From: Petrolisthes cinctipes
Taxonomy: Eukaryota > Arthropoda > Malacostraca > Decapoda > Porcellanidae
Assembly (NCBI GenBank): GCA_033782935.1
Contig: JAWQEG010000526.1
Coordinates: 1,017,501-1,081,500 of the forward strand
Direction: 5' to 3'
Length of the DNA stretch: 64,000 nt
A program made the translations under genes and the position numbers. The notes under the pieces are model-generated. The model was not told the DNA's origin, did no database searches, and saw only the letters and a program-made list of their open reading frames with translations. Of this stretch, positions 10,301 to 23,700 are shown piece after piece; positions within the stretch are counted from its first letter, which is position 1, and each line of letters begins with the position of its first letter.

Positions 10301-11489
10301 GTAGGCATGTACAGATACCTTATGGGACCTCTAAATATAGAATTTTCGGGTGTTATGAGACTGAATTTGAGATATCGATTTTTTGGCACCTATAATATCG
10401 TGTTTTAGCATGTTTTTAGCCTATATTTTGAAAATATTCTAGCACTGTGTAGGCATGTACAGATTGCTTCTGGGACCCCAAAATATTGAATTTTCGGGTG
10501 TTTTGAGCCTGAATTTGAGATATAAACGGGTACAGAAGATACATGCACATATTGACTTTGGGCATCTAAAATATAGATTTTCAGCATGTTTTGGGCCTGT
10601 ATTTTGAAAATACTCTAACACTGAGTAGGCATGTACAGATTGCTTCTGGGACCCCAAAATATTGAATTTTTGGGTGTTTTGAGCCTGAATTTGAGATATA
10701 AACGGGTACTGAAGATGCATGCACATATCGACTTTTGTGCACCTAAAAGATCGATTTTCAGTATGTTTTGAGCATGTATTTTGAAAATACTCTAACACGG
10801 AGTAGGCATGTACAGATCGCTTCTGGGACCCCTACATATCGAATTTTCGGGTGTTTTGGGACTGAATTTGAGATATCGACTTTTTGGCACCTAAAAGATC
10901 GATTTTTAGCATGTTTTTAGCCTATATTTTGAAAATATTCTAGCACTGGGTAGGCATGTACAGATTGCTTCTGGGACCCCAAAATATTGAATTTTCGGGT
11001 GTTTTGAGGCTGAATTTGAGATATAAACGGGTACAGAAGATACATGCACATATTGACTTTGGGCACCAAAAATATCGATTTTCAGCATGTTTTATGCCTG
11101 AATTTTGAAAATACTCTAACACGGAGTAGGCATTTACAGATTGCTTCTGGGACCCTAAAATATTGAATTTTCGGGTGTTTTGAGCCTGAATTTGAGATAT
11201 AAACGGGTACAGAAGATGCATGCACATATCGACTTTTGGGCACCTAAAAGATCGATTTTCAGTATGTTTTTGGCCTGTACTTTGAAAATACTCTAACACA
11301 GAGTAAGCATGTACAGATACCTTCTGGGACCTCTAAATATCGAATTTTCGGGTGTTATGAAACTGAATTTGAGATATCGATTTTTTGGCACCTATAATAT
11401 CGATTTTTAGCATGTTTTTAGCCTATATTTTGAAAATATTCTAGCACTGTGTAGGCATGTACAGATTGCTTCTGGGACCCCAAAATATT

Positions 11490-14400
11490 GAATTTTCGGG
11501 TGTTTTGAGCCTGAATTTGAGATATAAACGGGTACAGAAGATACATGCACATATTGACTTTGGGCATCTAAAATATCGATTTTCAGCATGTTTTTGGCCT
11601 GTATTTTGAAAATACTCTAACACTAAGTAGGCATGTACAGATTGCTTCTGGGACCCCAAAATATTGAATTTTCGGGTGTTTTGAGCCTGAATTTGAGATA
11701 TAAACGGGTACTGAAGATGCATGCACATATCGACTTTTGTGCACCTAAAAGATCGATTTTCAGTATGTTTTGAGCATGTATTTTGAAAATACTCTAACAC
11801 GGAGTAGGCATGTACAGATCGCTTCTTTGACCCCTAAATATCGAATTTTCGGGTCTTTTGGGACTGAATTTGAGATATCGACTTTTTGGCACCTAAAAGA
11901 TCGATTTTTAGCATGTTTTTAGCCTATATTTTGAAAATATTCTAGCACTGAGTAGGCATGTACAGATTGCTTCAGGGACCCCAAAATATTGAATTTTCGG
12001 GTGTTTTGAGCCTGAATTTGAGATATAAACGGGTACAGAAGATACATGCACATATTGACTTTGGGCACCAAAAATATCGATTTTCAGCATGTTTTGGGCC
12101 TGAATTTTGAAAATACTCTAACACGGAGTAGGCATGTACAGATCGCTTCTGGGATCCTAAAATATCGAATTTTCGGGTGTTTTGAGCCTGAATTTGAGAT
12201 ATAAACGGGTACTGAAGATGCATGCACATATCGACTTTTGTGCACCTAAAAGATCGATTTTCAGTATGTTTTTGGCCTGTATTTTGAAAATACTCCAACA
12301 CGGAGTAGGCATGTACAGATACCTTCTGGGACCTCTAAATATCGAATTTTCGGGTGTTTTGGGACTGAATTTGAGATATCGATTTTTGGCACCTAAAATG
12401 TCGATTTTTAGCATGTTTTTAGCCTATATTTTTAAAATATTCTAGCACTGTGTAGGCATGTACAGATTGCTTCTGAGACCCCAAAATATTGAATTTTCGG
12501 GTGTTTTGAGCCTGAATTTGAGATATAAATGAGTACAGAAGATGCATGCACATATCGACTTTTGGGCACCTAAAAGATCGATTTTGAGCATGTTTTGAGC
12601 CTATATTTTGAAAATATTCTAGCACTGAGTAGGCATGTACAGATCGCTTCTGAGACCCCAAAATATCGAATTTTCGGGTGTTTAGGGCCAGAATTTGAGA
12701 TATAAATGGGTACAGAAGATGCATGCACATATCGACTTTTAGGCACCTAAAAGATCGATTTTCAGTATGTTTTTGGCCTGTATTTTGAAAATACTCTAAC
12801 ACGGAGTAGGCATGTACAGATCGCTTCTGAGACCCCTAAATATCGAAGTTTCGGATGTTTTGGGACTGATTTTGAGATATCGACTTTTTGGCACATAAAA
12901 TATCGATTTTGAGCATGTTTTTAGCCTATATTTTGAAAACATTCTAGCACTGAGTAGGCATGTACAAATCGATTCAGGGACCCAAAAATATCGAATTTTC
13001 GGGTGTTTAGGGCCAGAATTTGAGATATAAACGGGTACAGAAGATACATGCACATATTGACTTTGGGCATCTAAAATATCGATTTTCAGCATGTTTTGGG
13101 CATGTATTTTGAATATACTCTAACACGGAGTAGGCATGTACAGATCGCTTCTGGGACCCCAAAATATCGAATTTTCGTGTGTTTTGAGCCTGAAATTGAG
13201 ATATAAACGGGTACTGAAGATGCATGCCCATATCGACTTTTTGGCACCTAAAACATCGATTTTGAGCATGTTTTGGGCCTGTATTTTGAAAATACTCTAA
13301 CACGGAGTAGGCATGTACAGATCGCTTCTGGGACCCCTAAATATCGAATTTTCGGGTGTTTTGGGCCTTAATTTGAGATATCGACTTTTTGGCACCTAAA
13401 AGATCGATTTTTAGCATGTTTTTAGCCTATATTTTGAAAATATTCTAGCACTGAGTAGGCATGTACATATTGCTTCTGGGACCCTAAAATATTGAATTTT
13501 CGGGTGTTTTGAGCCTGAATTTGAGATATAAACGGGTACAGAAGATACATGCACATATTGACTTTGGGCATCTAAAATATCGATTTTCAGCATGTTTTTG
13601 GCCTGTATTTTGAAAATACTCTAACACTAAGTAGGCATGTACAGATTGCTTCTGGGACCCCAAAATATTGAATTTTCGGGTGTTTTGAGCCTGAATTTGA
13701 GATATAAACGGGTACTGAAGATGCATGCACATATCGACTTTTGTGCACCTAAAAGATCGATTTTCAGTATGTTTTGAGCATGTATTTTGAAAATACTCTA
13801 ACACGGAGTAGGCATGTACAGATCGCTTCTTTGACCCCTAAATATCGAATTTTCGGGTCTTTTGGGACTGAATTTGAGATATCGACTTTTTGGCACCTAA
13901 AAGATCGATTTTTAGCATGTTTTTAGCCTATATTTTGAAAATATTCTAGCACTGAGTAGGCATGTACAGATTGCTTCAGGGACCCCAAAATATTGAATTT
14001 TCGGGTGTTTTGAGCCTGAATTTGAGATATAAACGGGTACAGAAGATACATGCACATATTGACTTTGGGCACCAAAAATATCGATTTTCAGCATGTTTTG
14101 GGCCTGAATTTTGAAAATACTCTAACACGGAGTAGGCATGTACAGATCGCTTCTGGGATCCTAAAATATCGAATTTTCGGGTGTTTTGAGCCTGAATTTG
14201 AGATATAAACGGGTACTGAAGATGCATGCACATATCGACTTTTGTGCACCTAAAAGATCGATTTTCAGTATGTTTTTGGCCTGTATTTTGAAAATACTCC
14301 AACACGGAGTAGGCATGTACAGATACCTTCTGGGACCTCTAAATATCGAATTTTCGGGTGTTTTGGGACTGAATTTGAGATATCGATTTTTGGCACCTAA

Positions 14401-15800
14401 AATGTCGATTTTTAGCATGTTTTTAGCCTATATTTTTAAAATATTCTAGCACTGTGTAGGCATGTACAGATTGCTTCTGAGACCCCAAAATATTGAATTT
14501 TCGGGTGTTTTGAGCCTGAATTTGAGATATAAATGAGTACAGAAGATGCATGCACATATCGACTTTTGGGCACCTAAAAGATCGATTTTGAGCATGTTTT
14601 GAGCCTATATTTTGAAAATATTCTAGCACTGAGTAGGCATGTACAGATCGCTTCTGAGACCCCAAAATATCGAATTTTCGGGTGTTTAGGGCCAGAATTT
14701 GAGATATAAATGGGTACAGAAGATGCATGCACATATCGACTTTTAGGCACCTAAAAGATCGATTTTCAGTATGTTTTTGGCCTGTATTTTGAAAATACTC
14801 TAACACGGAGTAGGCATGTACAGATCGCTTCTGAGACCCCTAAATATCGAAGTTTCGGATGTTTTGGGACTGATTTTGAGATATCGACTTTTTGGCACAT
14901 AAAATATCGATTTTGAGCATGTTTTTAGCCTATATTTTGAAAACATTCTAGCACTGAGTAGGCATGTACAAATCGATTCAGGGACCCAAAAATATCGAAT
15001 TTTCGGGTGTTTAGGGCCAGAATTTGAGATATAAACGGGTACAGAAGATACATGCACATATTGACTTTGGGCATCTAAAATATCGATTTTCAGCATGTTT
15101 TGGGCATGTATTTTGAATATACTCTAACACGGAGTAGGCATGTACAGATCGCTTCTGGGACCCCAAAATATCGAATTTTCGTGTGTTTTGAGCCTGAAAT
15201 TGAGATATAAACGGGTACTGAAGATGCATGCCCATATCGACTTTTTGGCACCTAAAACATCGATTTTGAGCATGTTTTGGGCCTGTATTTTGAAAATACT
15301 CTAACACGGAGTAGGCATGTACAGATCGCTTCTGGGACCCCTAAATATCGAATTTTCGGGTGTTTTGGGCCTTAATTTGAGATATCGACTTTTTGGCACC
15401 TAAAAGATCGATTTTTAGCATGTTTTTAGCCTATATTTTGAAAATATTCTAGCACTGAGTAGGCATGTACATATTGCTTCTGGGACCCTAAAATATTGAA
15501 TTTTCGGGTGTTTTGAGCCTGAATTTGAGATATAAACGGGTACAGAAGATACATGCACATATTGACTTTGGGCATCTAAAATATCGATTTTCAGCATGTT
15601 TTTGGCCTGTATTTTGAAAATACTCTAACACTAAGTAGGCATGTACAGATTGCTTCTGGGACCCCAAAATATTGAATTTTCGGGTGTTTTGAGCCTGAAT
15701 TTGAGATATAAACGGGTACTGAAGATGCATGCACATATCGACTTTTGTGCACCTAAAAGATCGATTTTCAGTATGTTTTGAGCATGTATTTTGAAAATAT
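11490..15800 (+). repeat. Tandem duplication of a 2,004-bp four-HOR block
   Basis: Sequence from about 11.49 to 13.49 kb recurs from about 13.49 to 15.50 kb at a constant offset of 2,004 bp, with a partial third copy to about 15.80 kb. Private variants repeat in step: CTTCTTTGACC near 11,824 and 13,828, ACTCCAACACGG near 12,297 and 14,301, AAATCGATTCAGGGACC near 12,966 and 14,970, and CATATTGC near 13,466 and 15,470. In the lines compared I found no difference between the first two copies. At 15,833 the third copy reads CTTCTGGGACC, marking divergence. Borders are approximate. Confidence 0.87.
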
Positions 15801-16109
15801 TCTAACACGGAGTAGGCATGTACAGATCGCTTCTGGGACCCCTAAATATCGAATTTTCGGGTCTTTTGGGACTGAATTTGAGATATCGACTTTTTGGCAC
15901 CTAAAAGATCGATTTTTAGCATGTTTTTAGCCTATATTTTGAAAATATTCTAGCACTGAGTAGGCATGTACAGATTGCTTCTGGGACCCCAAAATATTGA
16001 ATTTTCGGGTGTTTTGAGCCTGAATTTGAGATATAAACGGGTACAGAAGATACATGCACATATTGACTTTGGGCACCAAAAATATCGATTTTCAGCATGT
16101 TTTGGGCCT

Positions 16110-16138
16110 GAATTTTGAATTTGAATTTGAATTTGAAT
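16110..16138 (+). repeat. Hexanucleotide (TTTGAA) expansion inside a B monomer
   Basis: After GGGCCTGAATTTTGAA the normal AATACTCTAAC is replaced by further TTTGAA repeats before ACACGGAGTAGG. About four units are present, and the HOR becomes 511 bp (+10). The seed is the GAATTTTGAA already present in B monomers, so slippage is the simplest origin. It destroys the dyad of that monomer. The same tract occurs at 52,144-52,172. Confidence 0.9.
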
Positions 16139-16822
16139 ACACGGAGTAGGCATGTACAGATCGCTTCTGGGACCCTAAAATATCGAATTTTCGGGTGTTT
16201 TGAGCCTGAATTTGAGATATAAACGGGTACTGAAGATGCATGCACATATCGACTTTTGTGCACCTAAAAGATCGATTTTCAGTATGTTTTTGGCCTGTAT
16301 TTTGAAAATACTCCAACACGGAGTAGGCATGTACAGATACCTTCTGGGACCTCTAAATATCGAATTTTCGGGTGTTTTGGGACTGAATTTGAGATATCGA
16401 TTTTTGGCACCTAAAATGTCGATTTTTAGCATGTTTTTAGCCTATATTTTTAAAATATTCTAGCACTGTGTAGGCATGTACAGATTGCTTCTGGGACCCC
16501 AAAATATTGAATTTTCGGGTGTTTTGAGCCTGAATTTGAGATATAAACGGGTACAGAAGATACATGCACATATTGACTTTGGGCATCTAAAATATCGATT
16601 TTCAGCATGTTTTTAGCCTGTATTTTGAAAATACTCTAACACTGAGTAGGCATGTACAGATTGCTTCTGGGACCCCAAAATATTGAATTTTCGGGTGTTT
16701 TGAGCCTGAATTTGAGATATAAACGGGTACTGAAGATGCATGCACATATCGACTTTTGTGCACCTAAAAGATCGATTTTCAGTATGTTTTGAGCATGTAT
16801 TTTGAAAATACTCTAACACGGA

Positions 16823-16970
16823 GTAGGCATGTACAGATCGCTTCTGGGACCCCTAAATATCGAATTTTCGGGTGTTTTGGGACTGAATTTGAGATATCGA
16901 CTTTTTGGCACCTAAAAGATCGATTTTTAGCATGTTTTTGGCCTGTATTTTGAAAATACTCTAACACAGA
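16823..16970 (+). repeat. Solitary S/C hybrid monomer (148 bp)
   Basis: This single short monomer lies between two trimers. It begins as S (CCCCTAAATATCG, GAGATATCGACTTTTTGG) and ends as C (TTTTTGGCCTGTATTTTG, CTCTAACACAGA). An S/C exchange in register would delete the intervening B monomer and leave this product. Similar solitary units lie at 18,465-18,612 and 52,856-53,003. Confidence 0.85.
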
Positions 16971-17463
16971 GTAGGCATGTACAGATACCTTCTGGGACCT
17001 CTAAATATCGAATTTTCGGGTGTTTTGGGACTGAATTTGAGATATCGACTTTTTGGCACCTAAAATGTCGATTTTTAGCATGTTTTTAGCCTATATTTTG
17101 AAAATATTCTAGCAATGTGTAGGCATGTACAGATTGCTTCTGGGACCCCAAAATATTGAATTTTCGGGTGTTTTGAGCCTGAATTTGAGATATAAACGGG
17201 TACAGAAGATACATGCACATATTGACTTTGGGCATCTAAAATATTGATTTTCAGCATATTTTGGGCCTGTATTTTGAAAATACTCTAACACTGAGTAGGC
17301 ATGTACAGATTGCTTCTGGGACCCCAAAATATTGAATTTTCGGGTGTTTTGAGCCTGAATTTGAGATATAAACGGGGACTGAAGATGCATGCACATATCC
17401 ACTTTTGTGCGCCTAAAAGATCGATTTTCAGTATGTTTTGAGCATGTATTTTGAAAATACTCT
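16971..17463 (+). repeat. 493-bp HOR variant lacking 8 bp of the monomer start motif
   Basis: Its last monomer boundary (about 17,471) reads CGGAGTAAAGATCGC where normal monomers read CGGAGTAGGCATGTACAGATCGC. This is an 8-bp loss between two GTA trinucleotides, on a template carrying the GTAAAGAT variant. C-monomer variants ACGGGGACTGAAG, ATATCCACTTTTG and GTGCGCC accompany it. Copies start at 18,613, 47,846 and 53,004. Confidence 0.85.
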
Positions 17464-17964
17464 AACACGGAGTAAAGATCGCTTCTGGGACCCCTAAATA
17501 TCGAATTTTCGGGTGTTTTGGGACTGAATTTGAGATATCGACTTTTTGGCACCTAAAAGATCGATTTTTAGCATGTTTTTAGCCTATATTTTGAAAATAT
17601 TCTAGCACTGAGTAGGCATGTACAGATTGCTTCTGGGACCCCAAAATATTGAATTTTCGGGTGTTTTGAGCCTGAATTTGAGATATAAACGGGTACAGAA
17701 GATACATGCACATATTGACTTTGGGCACCAAAAATATCGATTTTTAGCATGTTTTGGGCCTGAATTTTGAAAATACTCTAACACGGAGTAGGCATGTACA
17801 GATCGCTTATGTGACCCCAAAATATCGAATTTTCGGGTGTTTAATGCCAGAATTTGAGATATAAACGGGTACAGAAGATGCATGCACATATCGACTTTTG
17901 GGCACCTAAAAGATCGATTTTCAGTATGTTTTTGGCCTGTAATTTGAAAATACTCTAACACGGA

Positions 17965-19605
17965 GTAGGCATGTACAGATACCTTCTGGGACCTCTAAAT
18001 ATCGAATTTTCGGGTGTTTTGGGACTGAATTTGAGATATCGATTTTTTGGCACCTAAAATATCGATTTTCAGCATGTTTTTAGCCAATATTTTGAAAATA
18101 TTCTAGCACTGTGTAGGCATGTACAGATTGCTTCTGGGACCCCAAAATATTGAATTTTCGGGTGTTTTGAGCCTGAATTTGAGATATAAACGGGTACAGA
18201 AGATACATGCACATATTGACTTTGGGCATCTAAAATATCGATTTTCAGCATGTTTTGGGCATGTATTTTGAAAATACTCTAACACGGAGTAGGCATGTAC
18301 AGATCGCTTCTGGGACCCCAAAATATCGAATTTTCGGGTGTTTTGAGCCTGAATTTGAGATATAAACGGGTACTGAAGGTGCATGCACATATCGACTTTT
18401 TGGCACCTAAAACATCAATTTTGAGCATGTTTTGGGCCAGTATTTTGAAATACTCTAACACGGAGTAGGCATGTACAGATCGCTTCTGAGACCCCTAAAT
18501 ATCGAATTTTCGGGTGTTTTGGGACTGAATTTGAGATATCGACTTTTTGGCACCTAAAAGATCGATTTTTAGCATGTTTTTGGCCTGTATTTTGAAAATA
18601 CTCTAACACGGAGTAGGCATGTACAGATACCTTCTGGGACCTCTAAATATCGAATTTTCGGGTGTTTTGGGACTGAATTTGAGATATCGATTTTTTGGCA
18701 CCTAAAATGTCGATTTTTAGCATGTTTTTAGCCTATATTTTGAAAATATTCTAGCAATGTGTAGGCATGTACAGATTGCTTCTGGGACCCCAAAATATTG
18801 AATTTACGGGTGTTTTGAGCCTGAATTTGAGATATAAACGGGTACAGAAGATACATGCACATATTGACTTTGGGCATCTAAAATATTGATTTTCAGCATG
18901 TTTTGGGCCTGTATTTTGAAAATACTCTAACACTGAGTAGGCATGTACAGATTGCTTCTGGGACCCCAAAATATTGAATTTTCGGGTGTTTTGAGCCTGA
19001 ATTTGAGATATAAACGGGGACTGAAGATGCATGCACATATCCACTTTTGTGCGCCTAAAAGATCGATTTTCAGTATGTTTTGAGCATGTATTTTGAAAAT
19101 ACTCTAACACGGAGTAAAGATCGCTTCTGGGACCCCTAAATATCGAATTTTCGGGTGTTTTGGGACTGAATTTGAGATATCGATTTTTTGGCACCTAAAA
19201 TATCGATTTTCAGCATGTTTTTAGCCTATATTTTGAAAATATTCTAGCACTGTGTAGGCATGTACAGATTGCTTCTGGGACCCCAAAATATTGAATTTTC
19301 GGGTGTTTTGAGCCTGAATTTGAGATATAAACGGGTACAGAAGATACATGCACATATTGACTTTGGGCATCTAAAATATCGATTTTCAGCATGTTTTGGG
19401 CATGTATTTTGAAAATACTCTAACACGGAGTAGGCATGTACAGATCGCTTCTGGGACCCCAAAATATCGAATTTTCGGGTGTTTTGAGCCTGAATTTGAG
19501 ATATAAACGGGTACTGAAGGTGCATGCACATATCGACTTTTTGGCACCTAAAACATCAATTTTGAGCATGTTTTGGGCCAGTATTTTGAAATACTCTAAC
19601 ACGGA
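17965..19605 (+). repeat. Local duplication with 1,141-bp period
   Basis: The unit at 17,965 (ACTGAAGGTGCATGC, AAAACATCAATTTTGAGC, GGGCCAGTATTTTGAAATAC) recurs at 19,106, 1,141 bp downstream, with the solitary hybrid and the 493-bp unit between (500+148+493 = 1,141). It lies within the segment at offset 34,391. The TTTTGAAATAC ending has one A fewer than normal and makes these units 500 bp. Confidence 0.8.
18465..18612 (+). repeat. Solitary S/C hybrid monomer (148 bp), second example
   Basis: Same hybrid structure as at 16,823. It starts with CTTCTGAGACCCC and switches to TTTTTGGCCTGTATTTTG in its 3' third. Its counterpart in the second duplicon, 52,856-53,003, differs at two positions I noticed: CATGTACGGATCG against CATGTACAGATCG, and CGAAGTTTCGGG against CGAATTTTCGGG. 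Confidence 0.85.
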
Positions 19606-20579
19606 GTAGGCATGTACAGATCGCTTCTGAGACCCCTAAATATCGAAGTTTCGAGTGTTTTGGGACTGATTTTGAGATATCGACTTTTTGGCACATAAAA
19701 TATCGATTTTGAGCATGTTTTTAGCCTATATTTTGAAAACATTCTAGCACTGAGTAGGCATGTACAAATCGATTCTGGGACCCAAAAACATCGAATTTTC
19801 GGGTGTTTAGGGCCAGAATTTGAGATATAAACGGGTACAGAAGATACATGCACATATTGACTTTTGGCATCTAAAATATCGATTTTCAGCATGTTTTGGG
19901 CATGTATTTTGAATATACTCTAACACGGAGTAGGCATGTACAGATCGCTTCTGGGACCCCAAAATATCGAATTTTCGGGTGTTTTGAGCCTGAAATTGAG
20001 ATATAAACGGGTACTGAAGATGCATGCCCATATCGACTTTTTGGCACCTAAAACATCGATTTTGAGCATGTTTTGGGCCTGTATTTTGAAAATACTCTAA
20101 CACGGAGTAGGCATGTACAGATCGCTTCTGGGACCCCTAAATATCGAATTTTCGGGTGTTTTGGGCCTTAATTTGAGATATCGACTTTTTGGCACCTAAA
20201 AGATCGATTTTTAGCATGTTTTTAGCCTATATTTTGAAAATATTCTAGCACTGAGTAGGTATGTACATATTGCTTCTGGGACCCTAAAATATTGAATTTT
20301 CGGGTGTTTTGAGCCTGAATTTGAGATATAAACGGGTACAGAAGATACATGCACATATTGACTTTGGGCATCTAAAATATCGATTTTCAGCATGTTTTTT
20401 GGCATGTATTTTGAATATACTCTAACACGGAGTAGGCATGTACAGATCGCTTCTGGGACCCAAAAATATCGAATTTTCGGGTGTTTTGGGCCTTAATTTG
20501 AGATATCGACTTTTTGGCACCTAAAATATCGATTTTGAGCATGTTTTGAGCCTATATTTTGAAAATATTCTAGCACTGA

Positions 20580-20771
20580 GTAGGCATGTACAGATTGCTT
20601 CTGGGACCCCAAAATATCGAATTTTCTGGTGTTTCGGGCGAGAATTTGAGATATAAACGGGTACAGAAGATGCATGCACATATCGACTTTTGGGCACCTA
20701 AAATATCGATTTTGAGCATGTTTTGAGCCTATATTTTGAAAACATTCTAGCACTGAGTAGTCTAACACGGA
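20580..20771 (+). repeat. 192-bp monomer with 15-bp end duplication
   Basis: This full-length monomer ends CACTGAGTAG and then continues TCTAACACGGAGTAG, so it carries both the S-type end (CTAGCACTGAG) and the B/C-type end (CTCTAACACGGAG) in series. The extra 15 bp make it 192 bp. Other instances have the double end at about 22,300-22,320, 23,494-23,514 and 24,674-24,694, with counterparts at offset 34,391. It looks like an end-joining or exchange event at GAGTAG that was then spread. Confidence 0.87.
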
Positions 20772-23700
20772 GTAGGCATGTACATATCGCTTCTGGGAAC
20801 CCAAAATATCGAATTTTCGGGTGTTTAGGGCCAGAATTTGAGATATAAACGGGTACAGAAGATACATGCACATATTGACTTTGGGCATCTAAAATATCGA
20901 TTTTGAGCATGTTTTGGGCCTGTATTTTGAAAATACTCTAACACGGAGTAGGCAAGTACAGATCGCTTCTGGGACCCCAAAATAACGAATTTTCGGGTGT
21001 TTTGAGCCTGAATTTGAGATATAAACGAGTATAGAAGATGCATACACATATTGACTTTGGGCACCAAAAATATCGATTTTCAGCATGTTTTGGGCCTGAA
21101 TTTTGAAAATACTCTAACACGGAGTAGGCATGTACAGATCGCTTCTAGGACCCCAAAATATCGAATTTTCGGGTGTTTTGGGCCTGAATTTGAGATATCG
21201 CCTTTGCGCACCTAAAATATCGATTTTTAGCATGTTCTGAGCCTATATTTTGAAAATATTCTAGCACTGAGTAGGCATGTACAGATCGATTCTGGGACCC
21301 CAAAATATTGAATTTTCAGGTGTTTTGAGCTTCAATTTGAGATATAAACGAGTACAGAAGATGCATGCACATATCGACTTTTGGGCACCTAAAATATCGA
21401 TTTTGAGCATGTTTTGAGCCTATATTTTGAAAATATTCTAGCACTGAGTAGGCATGTACAAATCGCTTGTGGGACCCCAAAATATCGAATTTTCGGGTGT
21501 TTAGGGCCAGAATTAGAGACATAAACGGCTACAGAAGATGCATGCACATATCGACTTTTGGGCACCTAAAATATCGATTTTGAGCATGTTTTGAGCCTAT
21601 ATTTTGAAAACATTCTAGCACTGAGTAGGCATGTACAGATCGCTTCTGGGACCAAAAATATCGAATTTTCGAGTGTTTAGGGCCAGAATTTCAGATATAA
21701 ACGGGAACAGAAGATGCATGCACATATTGACTTTTGGGCACCTAAAAGATCGATTTTCAGTATAATTTTGGCCTGTATTTTGAAAATACTCTAACACAGA
21801 GTAGGCATGTACAGATTGCTTCTGGGACCCCAAATTATTGAATTTTCGGGTGTTTTGAGCCTGAATTTGAGATATAAACGGGTACAGAAGATACATGCAC
21901 ATATCGACTTTTTGGCACCTAAAACATCAATTTTGAGCATGTTTTGGGCCAGTATTTTGAAATACTCTAACACTGAGTAGGCATGTACAGATCGCTTCTG
22001 GGACCCCTAAATATCGAAGTTTCGGGTGTTTTGGGACTGATTTTGAGATATCGACTTTTTGGCACCTAAAATATCGATTTTGAGCATGTTTTGAGCCTAT
22101 ATTTTGAAAATATTCTAGCACTGAGTAGGCATGTACAGATTGCTTCTGGGACCCCAAAATATTGAATTTTCGGGTGTTTAGGGCCAGAATTTGAGATATA
22201 AACGGGTACAGAAGATGCAGGCACATATCGACTTTTGGGCACCTAAAATATCGATTTTGAGCATGTTTTGAGCCTATATTTTGAAAACATTCTAGCACTG
22301 AGTAGTCTAACACGGAGTAGGCATGTACAGATCGCTTCTGGGACCCCAAAATATCGAATTTTCGGGTGTTTAGGGCCAGAATTTGAGATATAAACGGGTA
22401 CAGAAGATACATGCACATATTGACTTTGGGCATCTAAAATATCGATTTTGAGCATGTTTTGGGCCTGTATTTTGAAAATACTCTAACACGGAGTAGGCAT
22501 GTACAGATCGCTTCTGGGACTTCAAAATATCGAATTTTCGGGTGTTTTGAGCCTGAATTTGAGATATAAACGGGTACTGAAGATGCTTGCACATATCGAC
22601 TTTTGGGCACCTAAAACATCGATTTTGACCATGTTTTGGGCCTGTATTTTGTAAATACTCTAACACGGAGTAGGCATGTACAGATCGCTTCTGGGACCCC
22701 AAAATATCGAATTTTCGGGTGTTTTGGGCCTGAATTTGAGATATCGCCTTTACGCACCTAAAATATCGATTTTTAGCATCTTTTCAGCCTATATTTTGAA
22801 AATATTCTAGCACTGAGTAGGCATGTACAGATCGCTTCTGAGACCCCAAAATATCGAATTTTCGGGTGTTTTCTGCCTGAATTTAAGATATAAATGAGTA
22901 CAGAAGATGCATGCACATATCGACTTTTGGGCACCTAAAATATCGATTTTGAGCATGTTTTGAGCCTATATTTTGAAAATACTCTAACACGGAGTAGGCA
23001 TGTACATATCGCTTCTGGGACATCGAAATATCGAATTTTCGGGTGTTTAGGGCCAGAATTTGAGATATAAATGGGTACAGAAGATGCATGCACATATCGA
23101 CTTTTAGGCACCTAAAAGATCGATTTTCAGTATGTTTTTGGCCTGTATTTTGAAAATACTCTAACACGGAGTAGGCATGTACAGATCGCTTCTGGGACCC
23201 CTAAATATCGAAGTTTCGGGTGTTTTGGGACTGATTTTGAGATATCGACTTTTTGGCACCTAAAATATCGATTTTGAGCATGTTTTGAGCCTATATTTTG
23301 AAAATATTCTAGCACTGAGTAGGCATGTACAAATCGCTTCTGGGACCCCAAAATATCGAATTTTCGGGTGTTTAGGGCCAGAATTTGAGATATAAACGGG
23401 TACAGAAGATGCATGCACATATCGACTTTTGGGCACCTAAAATATCGATTTTGAGCATGTTTTGAGCCTATATTTTGAAAACATTCTAGCACTGAGTAGT
23501 CTAACACGGAGTAGGCATGTACATATCGCTTCTGGGACCCCAAAATATCGAATTTTCGGGTGTTTAGGGCCAGAATTTGAGATATAAACGGGTACAGAAG
23601 ATACATGCACATATTGACTTTGGGCATCTAAAATATCGATTTTGAGCATGTTTTGGGCCTGTATTTTGAAAATACTCTAACACGGAGTAGGCATGTACAG

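Larger units (their letters stand above)
149..20431 (+). repeat. Regular HOR domain, first copy
   Basis: Unit starts are 149, 650, 1150, 1651, 2152, 2653, 3154, 3655, 4156, 4657 (dimer), 4982, 5483 (tetramer), 6160 (dimer), 6485, 6986, 7487, 7988 (485 bp), 8473, 8974, 9475, 9976 (dimer), 10301, 10802, 11303, 11804, 12305, 12806, 13307, 13808, 14309, 14810, 15311, 15812 (511 bp), 16323, 16823 (single), 16971 (493 bp), 17464, 17965, 18465 (single), 18613 (493 bp), 19106, 19606 and 20107. Unmarked units are 500-501 bp trimers. No non-satellite sequence occurs. From about 12.3 kb the units show more substitutions, such as CTTCTGAGACC and CGAAGTTTCG, grading toward the irregular domain. Confidence 0.9.

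Noticed and set aside
12182..12445. Plus-strand open frame of 87 codons, recurring at 14,186, 16,200 and 52,234
   Set aside because: The recurrences follow the 2,004-bp duplication and the duplicon copies; it is the opposite strand of the same monomers.
21927..22433. Longest minus-strand open frame in the array (168 codons)
   Set aside because: It is several satellite monomers read through because the 15-bp insertion keeps the frame. It has no domain, no signal and no start context, and the same frame in neighbouring units is closed.
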